Made by a program: the position numbers and the translations under genes
Assembly (NCBI GenBank): GCA_011947345.1
Contig: JAAVTG010000075.1
Span: 1,178,001 to 1,242,000, forward strand
Length of the DNA stretch: 64,000 nt
From: Phytophthora quininea
Lineage: Eukaryota > Oomycota > Peronosporomycetes > Peronosporales > Peronosporaceae
Direction of reading: 5' to 3'
The notes under the pieces: generated by a model
The model's database searches: none
Seen by the model: only the letters and a program-made list of their open reading frames with translations
What the model was told of the DNA's origin: nothing
Shown here: piece after piece, positions 20,301-32,400 of the stretch
How the letters are laid out: every line of letters begins with the position of its first letter
Position numbering within the stretch: position 1 is the stretch's first letter

Positions 20301-20561
20301 TCTCGATATAGCAGCTGGACAACAGCAGTTTATCCCGTTCAGCAATAGCATCGACAATCGAGATCGCTGAATAAAAAATGAGAGCCGTATGTGTCATCAT
20401 ACATAAGGGTTAATTTTCGGGAGCTGTGGTGAACTAACTGAGCTTGCTAAGGATGCAAGCGACAGAGCTGCCGATTTCTTCCGCAAGCAAAACGACATGA
20501 AACATCCCGATCAATTGTCGTCGAGGGAATTCGTAGGCAACAGGAATGGCTTACGCTGTTT

Positions 20562-21377
20562 TCAAAGCGCCGTTGCAACGGAGGCCAAGACGTTGGTGGC
20601 AGCGATCTCGCCGAGCACGCGGCACACGGCGCTCTCCATGATCTGGGCGTTTTCCTTCTGCGTGGCCTTGAAAGCTTCGAGCGTGAGTGGGTCTCCGATG
20701 CCGTTGGCCAGGTTGTCGACGATGGCGAACATGGCGAAGGGCACCCGGAGCTCGTTGAGCAGCTCGGCCTCGTTGGCGCCGGTCATGCCGATGAGCTGTC
20801 CGAACTGCGCGAAGAAGCGCACCTCCGACTTGGTCTCGAAGCGGGGGCCGGCCGTCTGCACGTACACGCCGCCATCATGGGCGTCAAAGTCGCCGGCGTT
20901 GAGTGCGTGCAGCAATGCGGTCCTGAGCGTGGCGTTGAGCTCCGGCACCACGTGGGCGTCGTAGTCCTTGGACATATGCATGATGTCGAAGGGGCTGAAG
21001 AAATCTTCGGGCACCACGAAGCGTCCTACGCCGAGGCTGCGCGTCATGGACCCGACCGAGTAGATGCCCACGACGGCCTCGCAGCGCAGCGTCTGCAGTG
21101 CCAGTGCAATCGCGCGGAAGTTGATCTCGCGCGGCTGCTTGTACTCGCCGCTGGGATCTGCGTGGTGGCGCTGCACGAACACAAGCTGCAGCGTCGAGCC
21201 GCCGTCGTCGTCGCTTGGGGTCTCGACCTCGGGCCGCGCCTGCCACTCGCCGACGTGGCACACGACGCTGCCGAACGGAGTCTCCACGACCTGCTGCACC
21301 AGGCCGGACGAGAAGGCCTTGGCGTGGAACAGACTCGAGCCGCCGATCACGCCCAACACGTGCGTGCGCTTCATCAT
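20562..21377 (-). CDS. Purine/methylthioadenosine phosphorylase-family enzyme (MTAP-like)
   Basis: 271 aa from MMKRTHVLGVIGGSSLFHAK. Family motifs are the phosphate-binding GGSSLF near the N-terminus, REINFRAIALALQTL, the GSM segment in GIYSVGSMTRSLGVGRFVVP, and the base-site segment YVQTAGPRFETKSEVRFFAQ followed by IGMTGANEAELLNEL. These place it in the PNP/UDP family 2 group, which cleaves methylthioadenosine or purine nucleosides with phosphate in methionine and purine salvage. Length is normal for the family and the reading frame is intact. The two adjacent ATGs at 21377 and 21374 are equivalent starts. The open frame runs on upstream to 22178, but that part belongs to the next gene read in another context. 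Confidence 0.85.
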   Translation of the reverse strand: MMKRTHVLGVIGGSSLFHAKAFSSGLVQQVVETPFGSVVCHVGEWQARPEVETPSDDDGGSTLQLVFVQRHHADPSGEYKQPREINFRAIALALQTLRCEAVVGIYSVGSMTRSLGVGRFVVPEDFFSPFDIMHMSKDYDAHVVPELNATLRTALLHALNAGDFDAHDGGVYVQTAGPRFETKSEVRFFAQFGQLIGMTGANEAELLNELRVPFAMFAIVDNLANGIGDPLTLEAFKATQKENAQIMESAVCRVLGEIAATNVLASVATAL

Positions 21378-21630
21378 CTTGTGTGGCTGGCGGCGAAAGC
21401 TGAAGTGGCGCCAAGGATTGAATGCCTTGTTCCAGTTGATTCCGCCCGTCTGGATGGATACTGCCACCGGACGCATAGCGAGCTGCCCAATAGATAGTGT
21501 TCTGTGATGGATAATGTGGTTAATGCCACCAAACGGTGATGGATCAAGCCAAATGCTGAGCAACGAGTGGGTGGTTCGTTTAACATCCAGGCGTAATCTC
21601 TGGCTATCGTGATCGCCGACTTCAGTTCCT

Positions 21631-24592
21631 TCAGCCTCTTGCTCTACGCGACGCGCTCTTTGCCGCGACCGCGTCGTGCACTGCAGACGCCTCGACGCTT
21701 TCGTAGTATCGCCTACTCTCAGCCGCGAGTGCTTCTTGCCGGCTTGGACTCGATCCACCTTCACGCACGAGATCTTCAGTCGCCCCCACGTCATTATGGC
21801 CCTCTTCCGACAGCTCAGGTTGTTCGCCCTCCGAGTCCTGTAGGAGCAGGTCGAGCGCGTTTGGAGCAGGTGGTGTCGACGGTGGAGCCGCTTTTCGGCC
21901 ATCGGCAGCCCCATCATTCGGTCGAGCTGCCGCAGCATCAGGTCGCACAGAGCGCGGTACTCGCCGCTTTGGAACGCAGCGAGAACTTCCTCGCCAAAGT
22001 CCTGCCGCAGGTCCTCGGTTTCCACGACCATCTGCGACTCCACCGAGCTCATGGGCTCGTAGATTTTGATCAGCAGGTGTCGTTGCTCACCAGAGTCGTC
22101 GTCCTCCTGCTGCTGCGACTGCAGTTTGTCCCCCTGGAGGAAAAAGAAACAAAGTACACGACGCCGCGGTAGCTCCACGGACTCGTGCGGAGCAGCGCAC
22201 TGCTTTCACCACCACTGCGCAAACTGCTGATAATGAAATCCTCCTTCTTCTTATGGTTGCTCGCAGGCGGACTTTCGCTGCGTCGCGAAGACGAGCGCGA
22301 GAACCCACGCGGCGTGCAAACCACGGGCTGGTTTTCGTTGATGAAGAGTATCTCAGCGTCGCCAATGCTCACACGTTTGCCGCTTCTTGAATGCGATAAC
22401 GGCGGCAACGACGCCTCGTTTCCTGGCCTTGATTGCCAAGAGGTAGGACTGTTGTTTGCAGTTGCACGAGGAGATCCAGCAGCATCCACTTCTAGTTCCG
22501 AAAGCAGCACGAGACGGTCTTCGTCACCGCCGGCATCTGCACCAGAGCTGGTGTGCAACCCAAGTCTCTCATAATCTTGTTGCTGAGCGGCACGCAACAC
22601 GGAGAAGATCCACGCACACAAACTGCTGGCAGCCCCGGAGAACTGCGCGAGGAATTTGGGCTGGAAATGCTCATTCTGCAGAAACGGCACTAACGCTTTC
22701 CACTTGAAGCCCGGCACGCGGGTCACGTCGAAAGTCTGAACACGCTCAATTAGTTGGCCACCGTTCCGTAGCATTTTTTGGCACGAGTGCCACGACAAGT
22801 CCTTCGGAAGCCGGTCCGACGGACTGAGGAGGATCAATACGCTAGCACTGACAAGAGTAACCATGTGATGCGGTGGCGCTTTGCATGCTCCGAGCTCCTC
22901 AAAGTCAGCGGCGCTGGCAGAAAACTCTTGTCCACTCCAACGGGTGCGAAGAAATCGGCTACGATTGTTGTCGTCGCAATATTCAGAATCAGCGTCCTCA
23001 TGCACGTTTTCCATCAGCTCTCTGAGTGTCTTTGGTGGTGACTGAGGGAGTGAAGGCAGGACGCCCTTCCTTTTCATTAATCGCGACGAGTCCATCACGT
23101 AGGTTGGCCCAGCTAGCGACTCCAATGGCATCGACAGCATCTCGAGTTGTTTCTCTGCTCGCTTTTGCCACGTCAACTTCTGCTGCTGTTCCCTCTTTTT
23201 GAGCGAGGATGGAGAAGGCGAGGTACTTCCCAAAACAGGCCGCAAAGGAGAATTGCTTGGGGCATCATGGAGATTGAATAGGCACCAAACCAAGTACTTC
23301 TCAGCGTCTTCAACTCGCCGGACAGGGTCATCTTTGTTTCCAGATAACCGCAGACTGCGCCAAGGTAGCTCGCAGAAACCCCCAAAATCTCGCTCTGGGA
23401 TCGGCTTTGGCATCATGAAAGGGTTTTGCTTCATGGTAGCTGGGTTTATCCCGAGCACAGCGCCCAGAGACTTGCTGGCACTCAAGAAGTTCAAATCCGA
23501 TATCATTTTGGCGCAGTAGTTGTGGTTTTCGAAGCGAAATGGGACCAGCGGCACCATCGGTGCCAATCGTATTCGCAGCTCATGCCATCGTAAGATGCTC
23601 TCCATGACAGTAACCCCAGCGTCGCGCAACTGCAACAACAAATGCAGAACTTCGGTGCCTTTGGAGATGTCAAACTTCGGCTCTTTCGGTGGTAGATGAG
23701 GTTGAAGCAACGACTGAGGCGGTGTCGCTGCCTTGGTCAAGTCGTGCAGCTTGGCCAACCAACTCTCTCGTACCATCGCGTGCTTGAGCAGTGTACGCTC
23801 TTCTTCTGATTGCGCCGAACCAATCTCGGCAACACCACGGGTTGTGGCTGTAGTAGTCGTGTTGGAGAAGCTGGTGGAGCGAGGAAGTACCCGCTTTTAG
23901 CACCAAAGGTTTTTGTGGGGGATTTAGCGATACCAGTAGTGCTGTCTGCGTCAGGGATCCCCTGTAGATCCTGCGTCTCTTGCCTTGATCTTAGTTCTTC
24001 AGCGTACGCTAGCGTTTGCTTGTAGTCTTTGTTGTTCGCCTGCAGCAAATACTCAGCCGGGTAGGATGTATTCCAGCCCATTTCACGCCATTTGTGCTCA
24101 TTCGGGAGATCACGAGTCCAGTTTTCTACCTGTTGGCGTGTGAGTTGCTGTCGATTCTGCTGCGGTTGATGAAGCGGCATAATATGGCTTGGATACGATC
24201 CGGGTCCACTCGGAAACAGCGCCTGACGAACAACAGAGGTTGGTGCTTCCAAAGGGTAGTCAGGAGCTTTATTCCTCTTGGTGTGAAAGCCTCCTTTTTC
24301 CGTGGCACGTCCATAGGTGACCTGGCAAACGGCGAACGCACTCTGGGGGATGAATCGGACAGTAGCAGCTCTTCCAAAAACGTCGTCAAGCCCTGGGCAG
24401 GAGCTCTGCATCCACTGGACGTCAAGAAGTCGAAGTCTGCGCACGGACTCGGCGCTGACAAAACAATGCTGTCGTCTCCCAAGTGAATGTACACTACGCT
24501 GTAAGAATAGCAGCGAGCTCCCGTGCCATGCCATAACGGAGCATGCCCAGTAGTTTCCTATCTTTAGACCCGGAAGGCAAAGACTTGATCAT
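21631..24592 (-). CDS. Large protein with a dynein-stalk-like segment
   Basis: Several frame pieces join into one protein of about 988 aa that starts MIKSLPSGSKDRKLLGMLRY and ends SRRARG. The central part (FDISKGTEVLHLLLQLRDAG, VTVMESILRWHELRIRL) and the segment at about 22545-22920 (ACKAPPHHMVTLVSASVLIL, FDVTRVPGFKWKALVPFLQN, FSGAASSLCAWIFSVLRAA) resemble the microtubule-binding stalk region of dynein heavy chains: an APP motif, a Trp/Leu-rich middle and a SxAAxxLCxWI ending. No AAA domain is present, so this is not a dynein. The C-terminus is acidic. Single-base deficits are inferred near 24497, 24274, 23890-23892, 22175 and 21892-21895. A microtubule- or flagellum-related role is a guess. 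Confidence 0.55.
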
Positions 24593-24640
24593 CACGACAT
24601 CTCTTCATTCCACAAGGGCCTCAAAACCCCTTAAATATGG

Positions 24641-27600
24641 CTAATGCACTCTTTGCGCCTTCTTCATGCGCCCATAGAGTGAGGTCGATCCTTTCTTGCC
24701 GTGGTGTGCGGATTCTGCGTCACCAACGAAGCTGCCTCGCGAAGGACCATCCACAACAGAACCAGACGCGCTAGTTGAGAATCCTTCACCGCCTTGGTCC
24801 GCATACATGTGCTTCACTAACTGCACGCGCACCATGGCAGACTGGGGCGAATTCATACCTTTGCACCACTTACGAACAATCTGCGCTCGAATACATGAGT
24901 GCTCCTTCTCGTCGATTTTTCCGCGCAGAAACAAATCTGTCAAATCCTCCAATTGGTCTTCCATTTTCCCTAGGTCTTCGCTGAAGCTATGCTGCGTCTG
25001 CAAGACGTCCAGTCGCTGGTAGCGCTGTGCACCTTTGCGGTTCTCTTTATCGTCGACAGCACTGGCATTGCTCATCTTTCTACCACCACTTCCACGCAAC
25101 GGGTTGCTAATATACGACGACAACCCCGACATCCGATTGTGGCCATTAGCCTTGCTCATTATGCTGGACGCTGACAAAGTTGACAAACGATCCGATTTCG
25201 AGGGCGACGGTGGCGCGCTAGCTGCTTTCCGCTGCTTTGCCTTTGCCTCCTCAAGCTGCTGCCGCATTTCGATCTTCTTGGCCTCAAATGCTGCAAAGCG
25301 TTCCATTACTTCGTCTTTGTGTACTAGGCGGAGTTCCTCGACCACGTCAGACTCGAGCTGATCAATAATAAGCAAGCAGAATTGGAGGAATTTGTCCATC
25401 TCGGCTGTAGTCTTCGTCATCTCGCCCGCAAAGTATTCGTTTATGGCGAGTAGAACCTCGCCGGCGTCCTTAGCTTCCAATAGAGAGTCACGTTGGGTGA
25501 AAAGATGGATATGCCTACACCAAGCAACACGCGGGATGCACACTGCTTCTCCTTCGCACGCGCCAGCAACATATCAATCACTTTAAGCCCGCAAAAGGCA
25601 GGAAGAGAAGTGAGGAAACACGTCACCAACCATTTCGTGCAGAGAATTTCCATATTCAGTCCCAGCTCGTTCAGGTGAGCGTGCAGTTCAGCGTCGTTCT
25701 GCTTCAGCAACGTATTCATCACGGCGCAATCCGTATGCAGACCGATCATAGAGTCAACGTGATACGCCGGTAAAAGCACTTCGATGAGAAGAATGAGCGC
25801 CTGAAGAGCTTGGTCCTCATCTAGATACTGCAGAAGCACCACTAAGATCTCGTTCATCCCTTGGCAATACCCCACCCGGCGATTGCGATTGGCAAATGCT
25901 GCAAGCACCCGTCGCATCGGTACAACTTTGTCGTTTGTCAGATTCCGTGTGCGAGAGATATCGTTTTCAATCGATTTCGCGACCTCCCTGTCTAGCAGCG
26001 CCTCTTCTTCCTCGCTGGTCAATGCTTCAAGGTTTCGAGGCATATCTACTGGCGCTGGCGTTTGGTTAATTAAGATGGGCCAAACCCACTTGCGATGAAC
26101 ATCTGGCACACCACTCATACTGTGCCGAGCGACGGCTTTCGGGGTTCCTGAAACTCGAAAGCGCTCCCATACTGTATCCTCATCTTCTAGGTTTTCGTCA
26201 CCACTTTGACTAACGTCGTCACCTTCTTTTGTTGATGATGATGTGCTTAATATCGAGTTGGAGAGCGACAAGCTTCGGGTAGACAGAGGGTGCAGACCTC
26301 CATCGGCCCCTCTTAATGAAAAGCCGCGAACAGAGGATGTGCGTGACCGTCGACGGTTTATCCTGCTAATTCCTTGATATACCCTTGCTAGCATTTCCTT
26401 CTCTGACGGAGTAGTCACGATCTCAAGCTCTGATTCTCCATTGACATCGTAGCGGCTCTCTTCTTCACTGCTTATTGATGACCGATCTTCACGGCTGTGT
26501 GTCCTACTGTCACGAGCACGACGTCCTTTGTCACTAGAGTTGCTAACTCTGCTATTATTTCTCCTCCTTGATGGGTTAGTACATCCATCCGAGTTATCAA
26601 CCATAAGTTTTCTCCACTGAATCAGCAATTTGATGCTTTGCATTCGGCCTTTGCGAGGCATTTGACTTTCTGCATCCCCTTTTGCTCCAATTTCAGTTTC
26701 TTGCTGCTTGTCATTTTGGTCTGCATTTTCCGTTGCATCTTTCGCTGTTCCTCCTCTTTGCGAGTTGTGCTTTGTACTTTCGTCGCAACGCGGCCAACTC
26801 GTCATCGTCAATCTGGCTGTGCATGAACAAGGTGAGATCCAGAAACGACTCGGCTACGGAATACTCGCCCAGCGTTGTCCAGCAGAATTCGTTGATGACA
26901 TCAAGCTCCACGTTTACATCCTGGATCTCCACAAGCATCGAGCTAAGATACAACAGCACCGCTAGAGCCGTGGAGAAAACAATCTTCGAGCTGAGTCGGC
27001 GACTGCAAATATCCACGAACAAAACATCGTAAAGGCGGCACACGACCTCGAACGGCATCGACTCAGCGAAAAACGAGAAGAACCACTTTGTGCAGAGCAG
27101 CTGAATGGACACCCCAAGCAAAGAAAAGTGATCGCTAAGTGCCGGATCGTGCACTTGTAGCAGCTCCTGCAGAACGAGGCAATCCGTGTGGAAATCCACG
27201 ACCGACTCGTCGAAATACTTTGGCAACAGCACCTCCAGCAGCAGTCGGAAGCTCCAGAACGCGTCCTCCTCCACCAGAAAAGTGCTCATCACCACACAGC
27301 TCTCCACCATTCCATGGCAGTAGTAAAAGGCATCCTTGCACTTGGCGTACGCCAGCAGAATCCGTCGGATCTTGCGCTCCTGGAAAGGATTTAGATGGTC
27401 GAAACGCTCCATAGCCTCCTCCTGCGCCTGCTCCAGCGAGTTGCTGGCATCCGACTCGGCTGTCTCTTGCAGTTCCTCGTCCAGTCCGTCCAGCAGTTGG
27501 CTGTACGTGGCGTCAGTGCCATATTGACGCTGCAGCTTCTGACTCTGTTACAACAAGCATAGATTCGTTAGTTCCAGCGGCTCCATCTCACTAACCTGGG

Positions 27601-27792
27601 CCCTGGACGTGCCTGGTCGTGCAGCAGGATGGGCCAGACCCACTCGCGGTGCTCGGGCGGCACGCCATGCGCGCGAATGGCGTCCCATACGGCGCGGCTG
27701 TTGGCCAGCGAGTGGTGCTCGCGTCCGGAGCGGCCAATGTCCGCCGCCAGGCGCCGCGCCTCCTCCCGCAGCTGGCTCCACTCGACCTCCAT
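24641..27792 (-). CDS. TBC-domain Rab GTPase-activating protein(s): one double-TBC gene or two abutting genes
   Basis: The first TBC domain follows MEVEWSQLREEARRLAADIG: VPPEHREWVWPILLHD (exon 27792-27596), a 51-base intron, then exon 27544 onward with YCHGMVESCVVM and FHTDCLVLQELL. A second TBC domain lies at about 26170-25500: VPDVHRKWVWPILINQ, NRRVGYCQGMNEILVVLLQY, GLHTDCAVMNTLL, LCTKWLVTCFLTSLP. The C-terminal part (25490-24641) is coiled coil and Ser-rich. TBC proteins stimulate GTP hydrolysis by Rab GTPases in membrane traffic. The IxxDxxR catalytic Arg finger is not obvious in the first domain; the second has ENDISRTRN in that place. Deficits are inferred at about 27598-27602, 26760 and 25494-25496. 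If the two are separate genes, the first ends at 26622 and the second starts at about 26604; one further added A near 26660 makes a single 1,034-aa protein. Confidence 0.7.
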
Positions 27793-28280
27793 CGCCTGCT
27801 GCCAAGGGCGTCTTGTCTCGACCTGCGCTGCCTGCCTTCTTCCCCCGCAAGAACCGACCGACTGACTATCGCTGGTATTGAGAAACGCCGTATACTTTGG
27901 CTGGAGCCATTATCGGCCAATCACCAATCGCGGCAGTAACCAACGACGGATGTCACCTGCAGTGACAGAAGCTGTCAAGCGAGTCGCCCCAGATGCAAGA
28001 ACAGCTTGGCGTGTGGAACTGGCATGTGGAGCTGCATTACAAGATAATAACTTGGACTGGCAGCGTTCGAGCAAATTTCTAGCAGACTATTAGGTCGAAT
28101 GCCGGCAACGGAGTGGTCTCCACAGTCTTATACATTTTCACACAGATGATCGTCAGCTCTGTCAGCTTCTTCTTGCACGTGTTCCTTGATTGCCGCCTTC
28201 TCTTCCACTTGAATTCATAACTTAGATATAGCACTTGCAGGCGGCTTGGGGCAGGTGTGCACGTGACTCTCTCCAGTACC
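27793..28280. other. Intergenic spacer
   Basis: No gene was recognised between the TBC locus start and the zinc-finger gene's stop, both on the minus strand. Short open frames on either strand lack domain support. Confidence 0.5.
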
Positions 28281-29071
28281 TTACTTCGCAGTGGTCGCTG
28301 TCGCTGCTGCTTGCTCTGCAGGCTTGACAAACTGCAGCGGCGCCGACGAGTGGAAGCGGCAGCGATCTCCCGTCTTAGCGTACCGCGTGCATCCAGGCGC
28401 GACGCAGAACACTTCCTGCGGCTCCGGCCGCGCATTCGGGTCGGGCGGCGGCTTGGCCGGCCGCATCAGCGCCGCGTAGTAGGCTTCCGGGTCCTTCTCC
28501 ACCTCCAGCCTCTTCTTGTTGTCCCCCACAGGTGCTTGCTCTTCTCCAGCGGCAGGTTGCCCAAGCTCCACTCGACCGCGAGCATCTCCTCCTTGTGGCC
28601 GTGCTGCTTGATGCAACGAGTGGACCTCCGCCGCTTCCCTTTCCCAGCCGGCCGCTTCGCCTGCGCCTGCCACGTCTGCACGGGAGACGCCGCACCGTCG
28701 GATGAAGCGGACGCCGGCGTCTTGATGCGCCGCTCCACGCCGTGGGCCCTCGCGGCGTGCTCGCTGTTCGCCAGGATGAACCAGACCTCGCGTTTGTCCT
28801 TGTAGAGCTGCAGGGCGCTGGTGTGGCAGCCGCTGCAGGCGCGCACCGTGTAGTTGCCCCGCCAGGCTAGCTCCAGCTCCAGCACGTGCTGCACGCACAG
28901 GTGACCGCGCACTTGAAGCTTGGGGCAGCGCGGCCGCACGCACACGTCACGCACCAGCAGCGCTTGGTCGGCTTCGCAGCGCAGCGGCAGCCATCGGTTC
29001 TCGTGGTCCTCGCTGTCCAGGCAAGCGCTGCACAGCACTAGCTCCGGTTCCAGAGCTCTCGCCAGCGCCAT
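28281..29071 (-). CDS. Zinc-finger protein with Cys clusters at both ends
   Basis: 263 aa after mending. The N-terminal part has CSACLDSEDHENRW, CEADQALL, VCVRPRCPKLQVRGHLCVQH and ACSGCHTSALQLY, a set of Cys/His pairs that could bind two zinc ions. The C-terminus has FCVAPGCTRYAKTGDRCRFH, a Cx4Cx9CxxH pattern seen in protist and plant WRKY19-type small fingers. A basic linker (KRPAGKGKRRRSTRC) may be a nuclear signal. The frame breaks once, in a G run (28523-28527 on the plus strand, one base short); mended it reads HLWGDNKKRLEVEKDPEAYY. Function unknown; nucleic-acid or protein binding is inferred. The gene starts 343 bases from the divergent corepressor gene. Confidence 0.65.
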
Positions 29072-29414
29072 GGTGTTCCTTCGTGGTGCAAATGGCTTGA
29101 GATCCAAAGTGATAGTGACGTCCCTGCCAGCAGAGACGTACCATACCAAGAAATGTATGTCATGAGATCTATGGAAGGATGGCACGGTCCGTAAAGCGGG
29201 GATTGCAGCCCTGTCCAAACCGATTTTCACGTGGCCACGCTTCATTGGAGAAAAACGGCCGGGTGTAGAAACTGTGCGACTTTATCCGGATCGACCGGAT
29301 AATCGCTTGCCCTACTTCCACCCGCCCGGCAAAGCAAGAAAGACGCGCCCCCAGGCAACGCTCTTGCGGCGAGAGAAAAGAAGCACCGACCACAGCGCTC
29401 ATCCGCCTCGCAGC
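29072..29414. other. Divergent promoter region
   Basis: Sits between the minus-strand zinc-finger gene and the plus-strand corepressor gene, so it should carry both promoters. No other feature was seen. Confidence 0.5.
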
Positions 29415-32400
29415 ATGGCCGAGGACTCGTCCAGAGCCTCGTCGCCCGAACCCGGGAAGCTCCGGGCCCTCGCTCGCGCATCATCCAGCTCAAAGGCCCG
29501 TCCACCAGCGCCAGTCGCGGCTCCATGGACCGGCAGCTCGAGGCGCGGCCCAGCGGTTCACCCTCCTCCAGCCAGTCGCAGTGGCGCAGCTCGCCGCCCA
29601 GGGGCCGATTTGGGCGATCGCACAGCGGCCGCGGCTACTCAAGCGCCACCAAACGGGCTTCGATGGCGGCGGCCCGTACCAGCGAGAGCGCGTGTTCTCG
29701 AGGGCCCGCGGCCGGTCAGTGTCCCGCTCGCCGTCCAGGGCGTCGCAGCGCACGCGCTCGAGATCGCGCTCCCACTCCCCAAGATCACCTAAGTCCCCGC
29801 AGCGCTCACGCCCGCGTTCTCGCTCACGCTCGTTCTCGCCCAGAGGCCACCGCACATTCGCCAATTGGGAGCGCGACGGTCGCGGTGGAGGCAGAGGCCA
29901 ATACATTCCAGGAAGGAGGCCGAGGCACCTTCGATATCCGCCAGAGAGGACGAGACCGCGACCCGTGGCCGCGATCTGGAGGAAGAGGAGGCGGGCGCTA
30001 CACGAGCTCACACTACCAACGGAGCTCGAGGTTCTATCCCAAGGACATGCGATACAAACAGGCTGCCCCGATGCCTCATCGGAGGTCGATCAGTCGCGAC
30101 CGAAGCAGTGAGAGCGGCACCCCACTTGCCAGTAGCTTCCGAGACCGACAAATTCGAGAGCGGGAGCAACGCGAATACGAGCTGGCGTTCCGAGGTCGTC
30201 CAAGGGAGCGTGAAGCCACGAGAAGAACCCTTGCGCGCTCGACCAGCTATTCGTCAGACTATCAGAGAGATCCGTCTGCTAGTGCCGAGGAGGGCGAGGA
30301 GAAACCGGAGGAAACCCAAACAACGATGAGCGAGAAGTCTGCCGAAACCCATACGCCGAGTGAAGCGGGAAGTACAGATCGCGACAATACTGGCGCTACC
30401 AGTAGCGGTGCTCTACCGGCTGAGACTGTAACTGATGATCCCTCTCATGTGGATGTTGGTGAAGATGACTCGGAAAGTAAACGGGATGCGAAGCCACCAA
30501 CTGCAAAGAGCGATGTCGACGTTGGCAAAGTGGAGTGCACCCCAGATGCGATTTCTAATAGCGCCGAGTCTGATTCTCAACGCGTTCTGTCTACGAGTGA
30601 ACACGCAGCAGAGATGGAAGTAGATGTGCAAGATACTAAGGAAGCTGGGGAAATTGAGTCTTCACAGGATTCTGCAGACGTGGATGCTACGGAACCTGCT
30701 AGCGAGAAGTCCGTTTCTGGTGATAGCACACAACAAAAACATCTTTCCGACGTTGATACAGCCAAGGGTTCTTTGACACAAGCTGCGCAAGACATGCCAG
30801 ATGCTGTCAACGATACGAAAGGTGTTGTTGTTGTTAAGGAAAATCGCGATGAAAGTGGCGACGTACCGGAACACACTAGCGGCGAAGAAACTAAAGTCAC
30901 TGCTACATCTGTTGGATTGCCAAAAGCATCTGAAGAAGCAGTATCTCGAGCGATGGACAGTGAATCTCTAACGACAAAAGATGATTCTGTTTGTATTGGA
31001 GGACTGTCGATTGTTGCAACCGATGGAGCGGTGGCTAGCCAAGAAACAACGCCAACTACGATACCAGCTCAAAAGGAACACGATGAGAACACTAGCCCGC
31101 ACCTATCGAAGAGCCCCGATGAAAAGAAGTCTTCATCTGATCTTGCGCCAAGGGCCGTTACTGAAAAGGAATTAGCAGCCGATAGCCGAGACGAGTTTGT
31201 GACAGCAAATGCTGATGGCGATCAACAGGGACGTTGCCATCTACCGAAGACGTGGAAATGGCGGATGTGGGTGCATCGGAAAGTGGCACCATTAGTGCAA
31301 ACTTGCTAACTTCAGCGGATATTAAGACCGATATTGCTGAACGTACTTCAGCCGGGACATCGAAGAAAGGTGATGATGACTTGTCAGGGGAGAATGATGT
31401 CGAAGAAGGAGAAATGGTTGGGCCACCTGTCGCGAAGGAAAATCTCGTTCCTGTCACAACAACTACCCGCGTGGATAAGTTGGACAAGGAATCTGTGTCA
31501 CCTGAACGAACCCAACCTGAACTGGAGTCTGTTCAAAAGGAACGACTCCAGGGGTCTCCCGTGTTGGCGAGCAAGGACAGCATGAAACCTCGATCTACGT
31601 CGTTTACGTTTCCGAGTGTATCCAATGAAAGTTCTCGTGAGGACGGGAAGCAACCGGTTAAACTGGCCACGACTCAGAAGAACTCGCCCCAGCATAGTCG
31701 TCCAGCTCTTGACCGTCGTGCGTCATTTTCAACGTTTCCTGGGCGAGGTGGTCATGCCACTTTAGGAGATGCACGTCAAACATCTGGAGGAAGAACCGCT
31801 GGATTAAATCTCAATCCAGAGGATCGAAAAAAGGACCACTCAGCCAGTTGAGAAGAGAAAATGTGGGCAAAGGGAGCTGCTGCGGGCAGGTTCGGTGGAC
31901 AGTATGATGGACAAGAGTACCCGTCCATTTACAAAACTTTTAAAGAATCATCTAGCGCGTCCAACTCGCCGAGTCGACGAACCCGTCGCGAAGAACAGCC
32001 CGCATTACCAAATATCCCGCTCCCAAGCAGCTCAACACGTGACCATTCGTCTCCTTCAGTTGCTGGCGATGGGACACCAACTAAGCGCCAGCGGCCAAGG
32101 CTGGGTTGGGGTCAAGGACTTGTCGCTGCGTCCCCCTCAGCCTGTCAAACGCCCACGCATCGGGTGGGGCGAGGGCTTAGTGCAGCAATCGAAAGATTCC
32201 AACGAAGAAAAAATTCTGTTACTGCTGCCAAGAAAGACACTTCGCTGGATGCCAGCGATGTTATCGTTCCCAAAATTGGTGAAAGCAATGTGACGAGTCC
32301 TGTTTCGCCCGATAAGCAGAAGTCTGAGGTGAATTCTGAAGAACTCGAATCCAACCACGGAGAAAACAACGGTTGTAGCCAACCAGAGCCCACCAAGGAA

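Noticed and set aside
28257..28805. Plus-strand Arg/Leu-rich open frame
   Set aside because: Antisense to the zinc-finger gene, which has a better supported protein with ordered Cys/His motifs.
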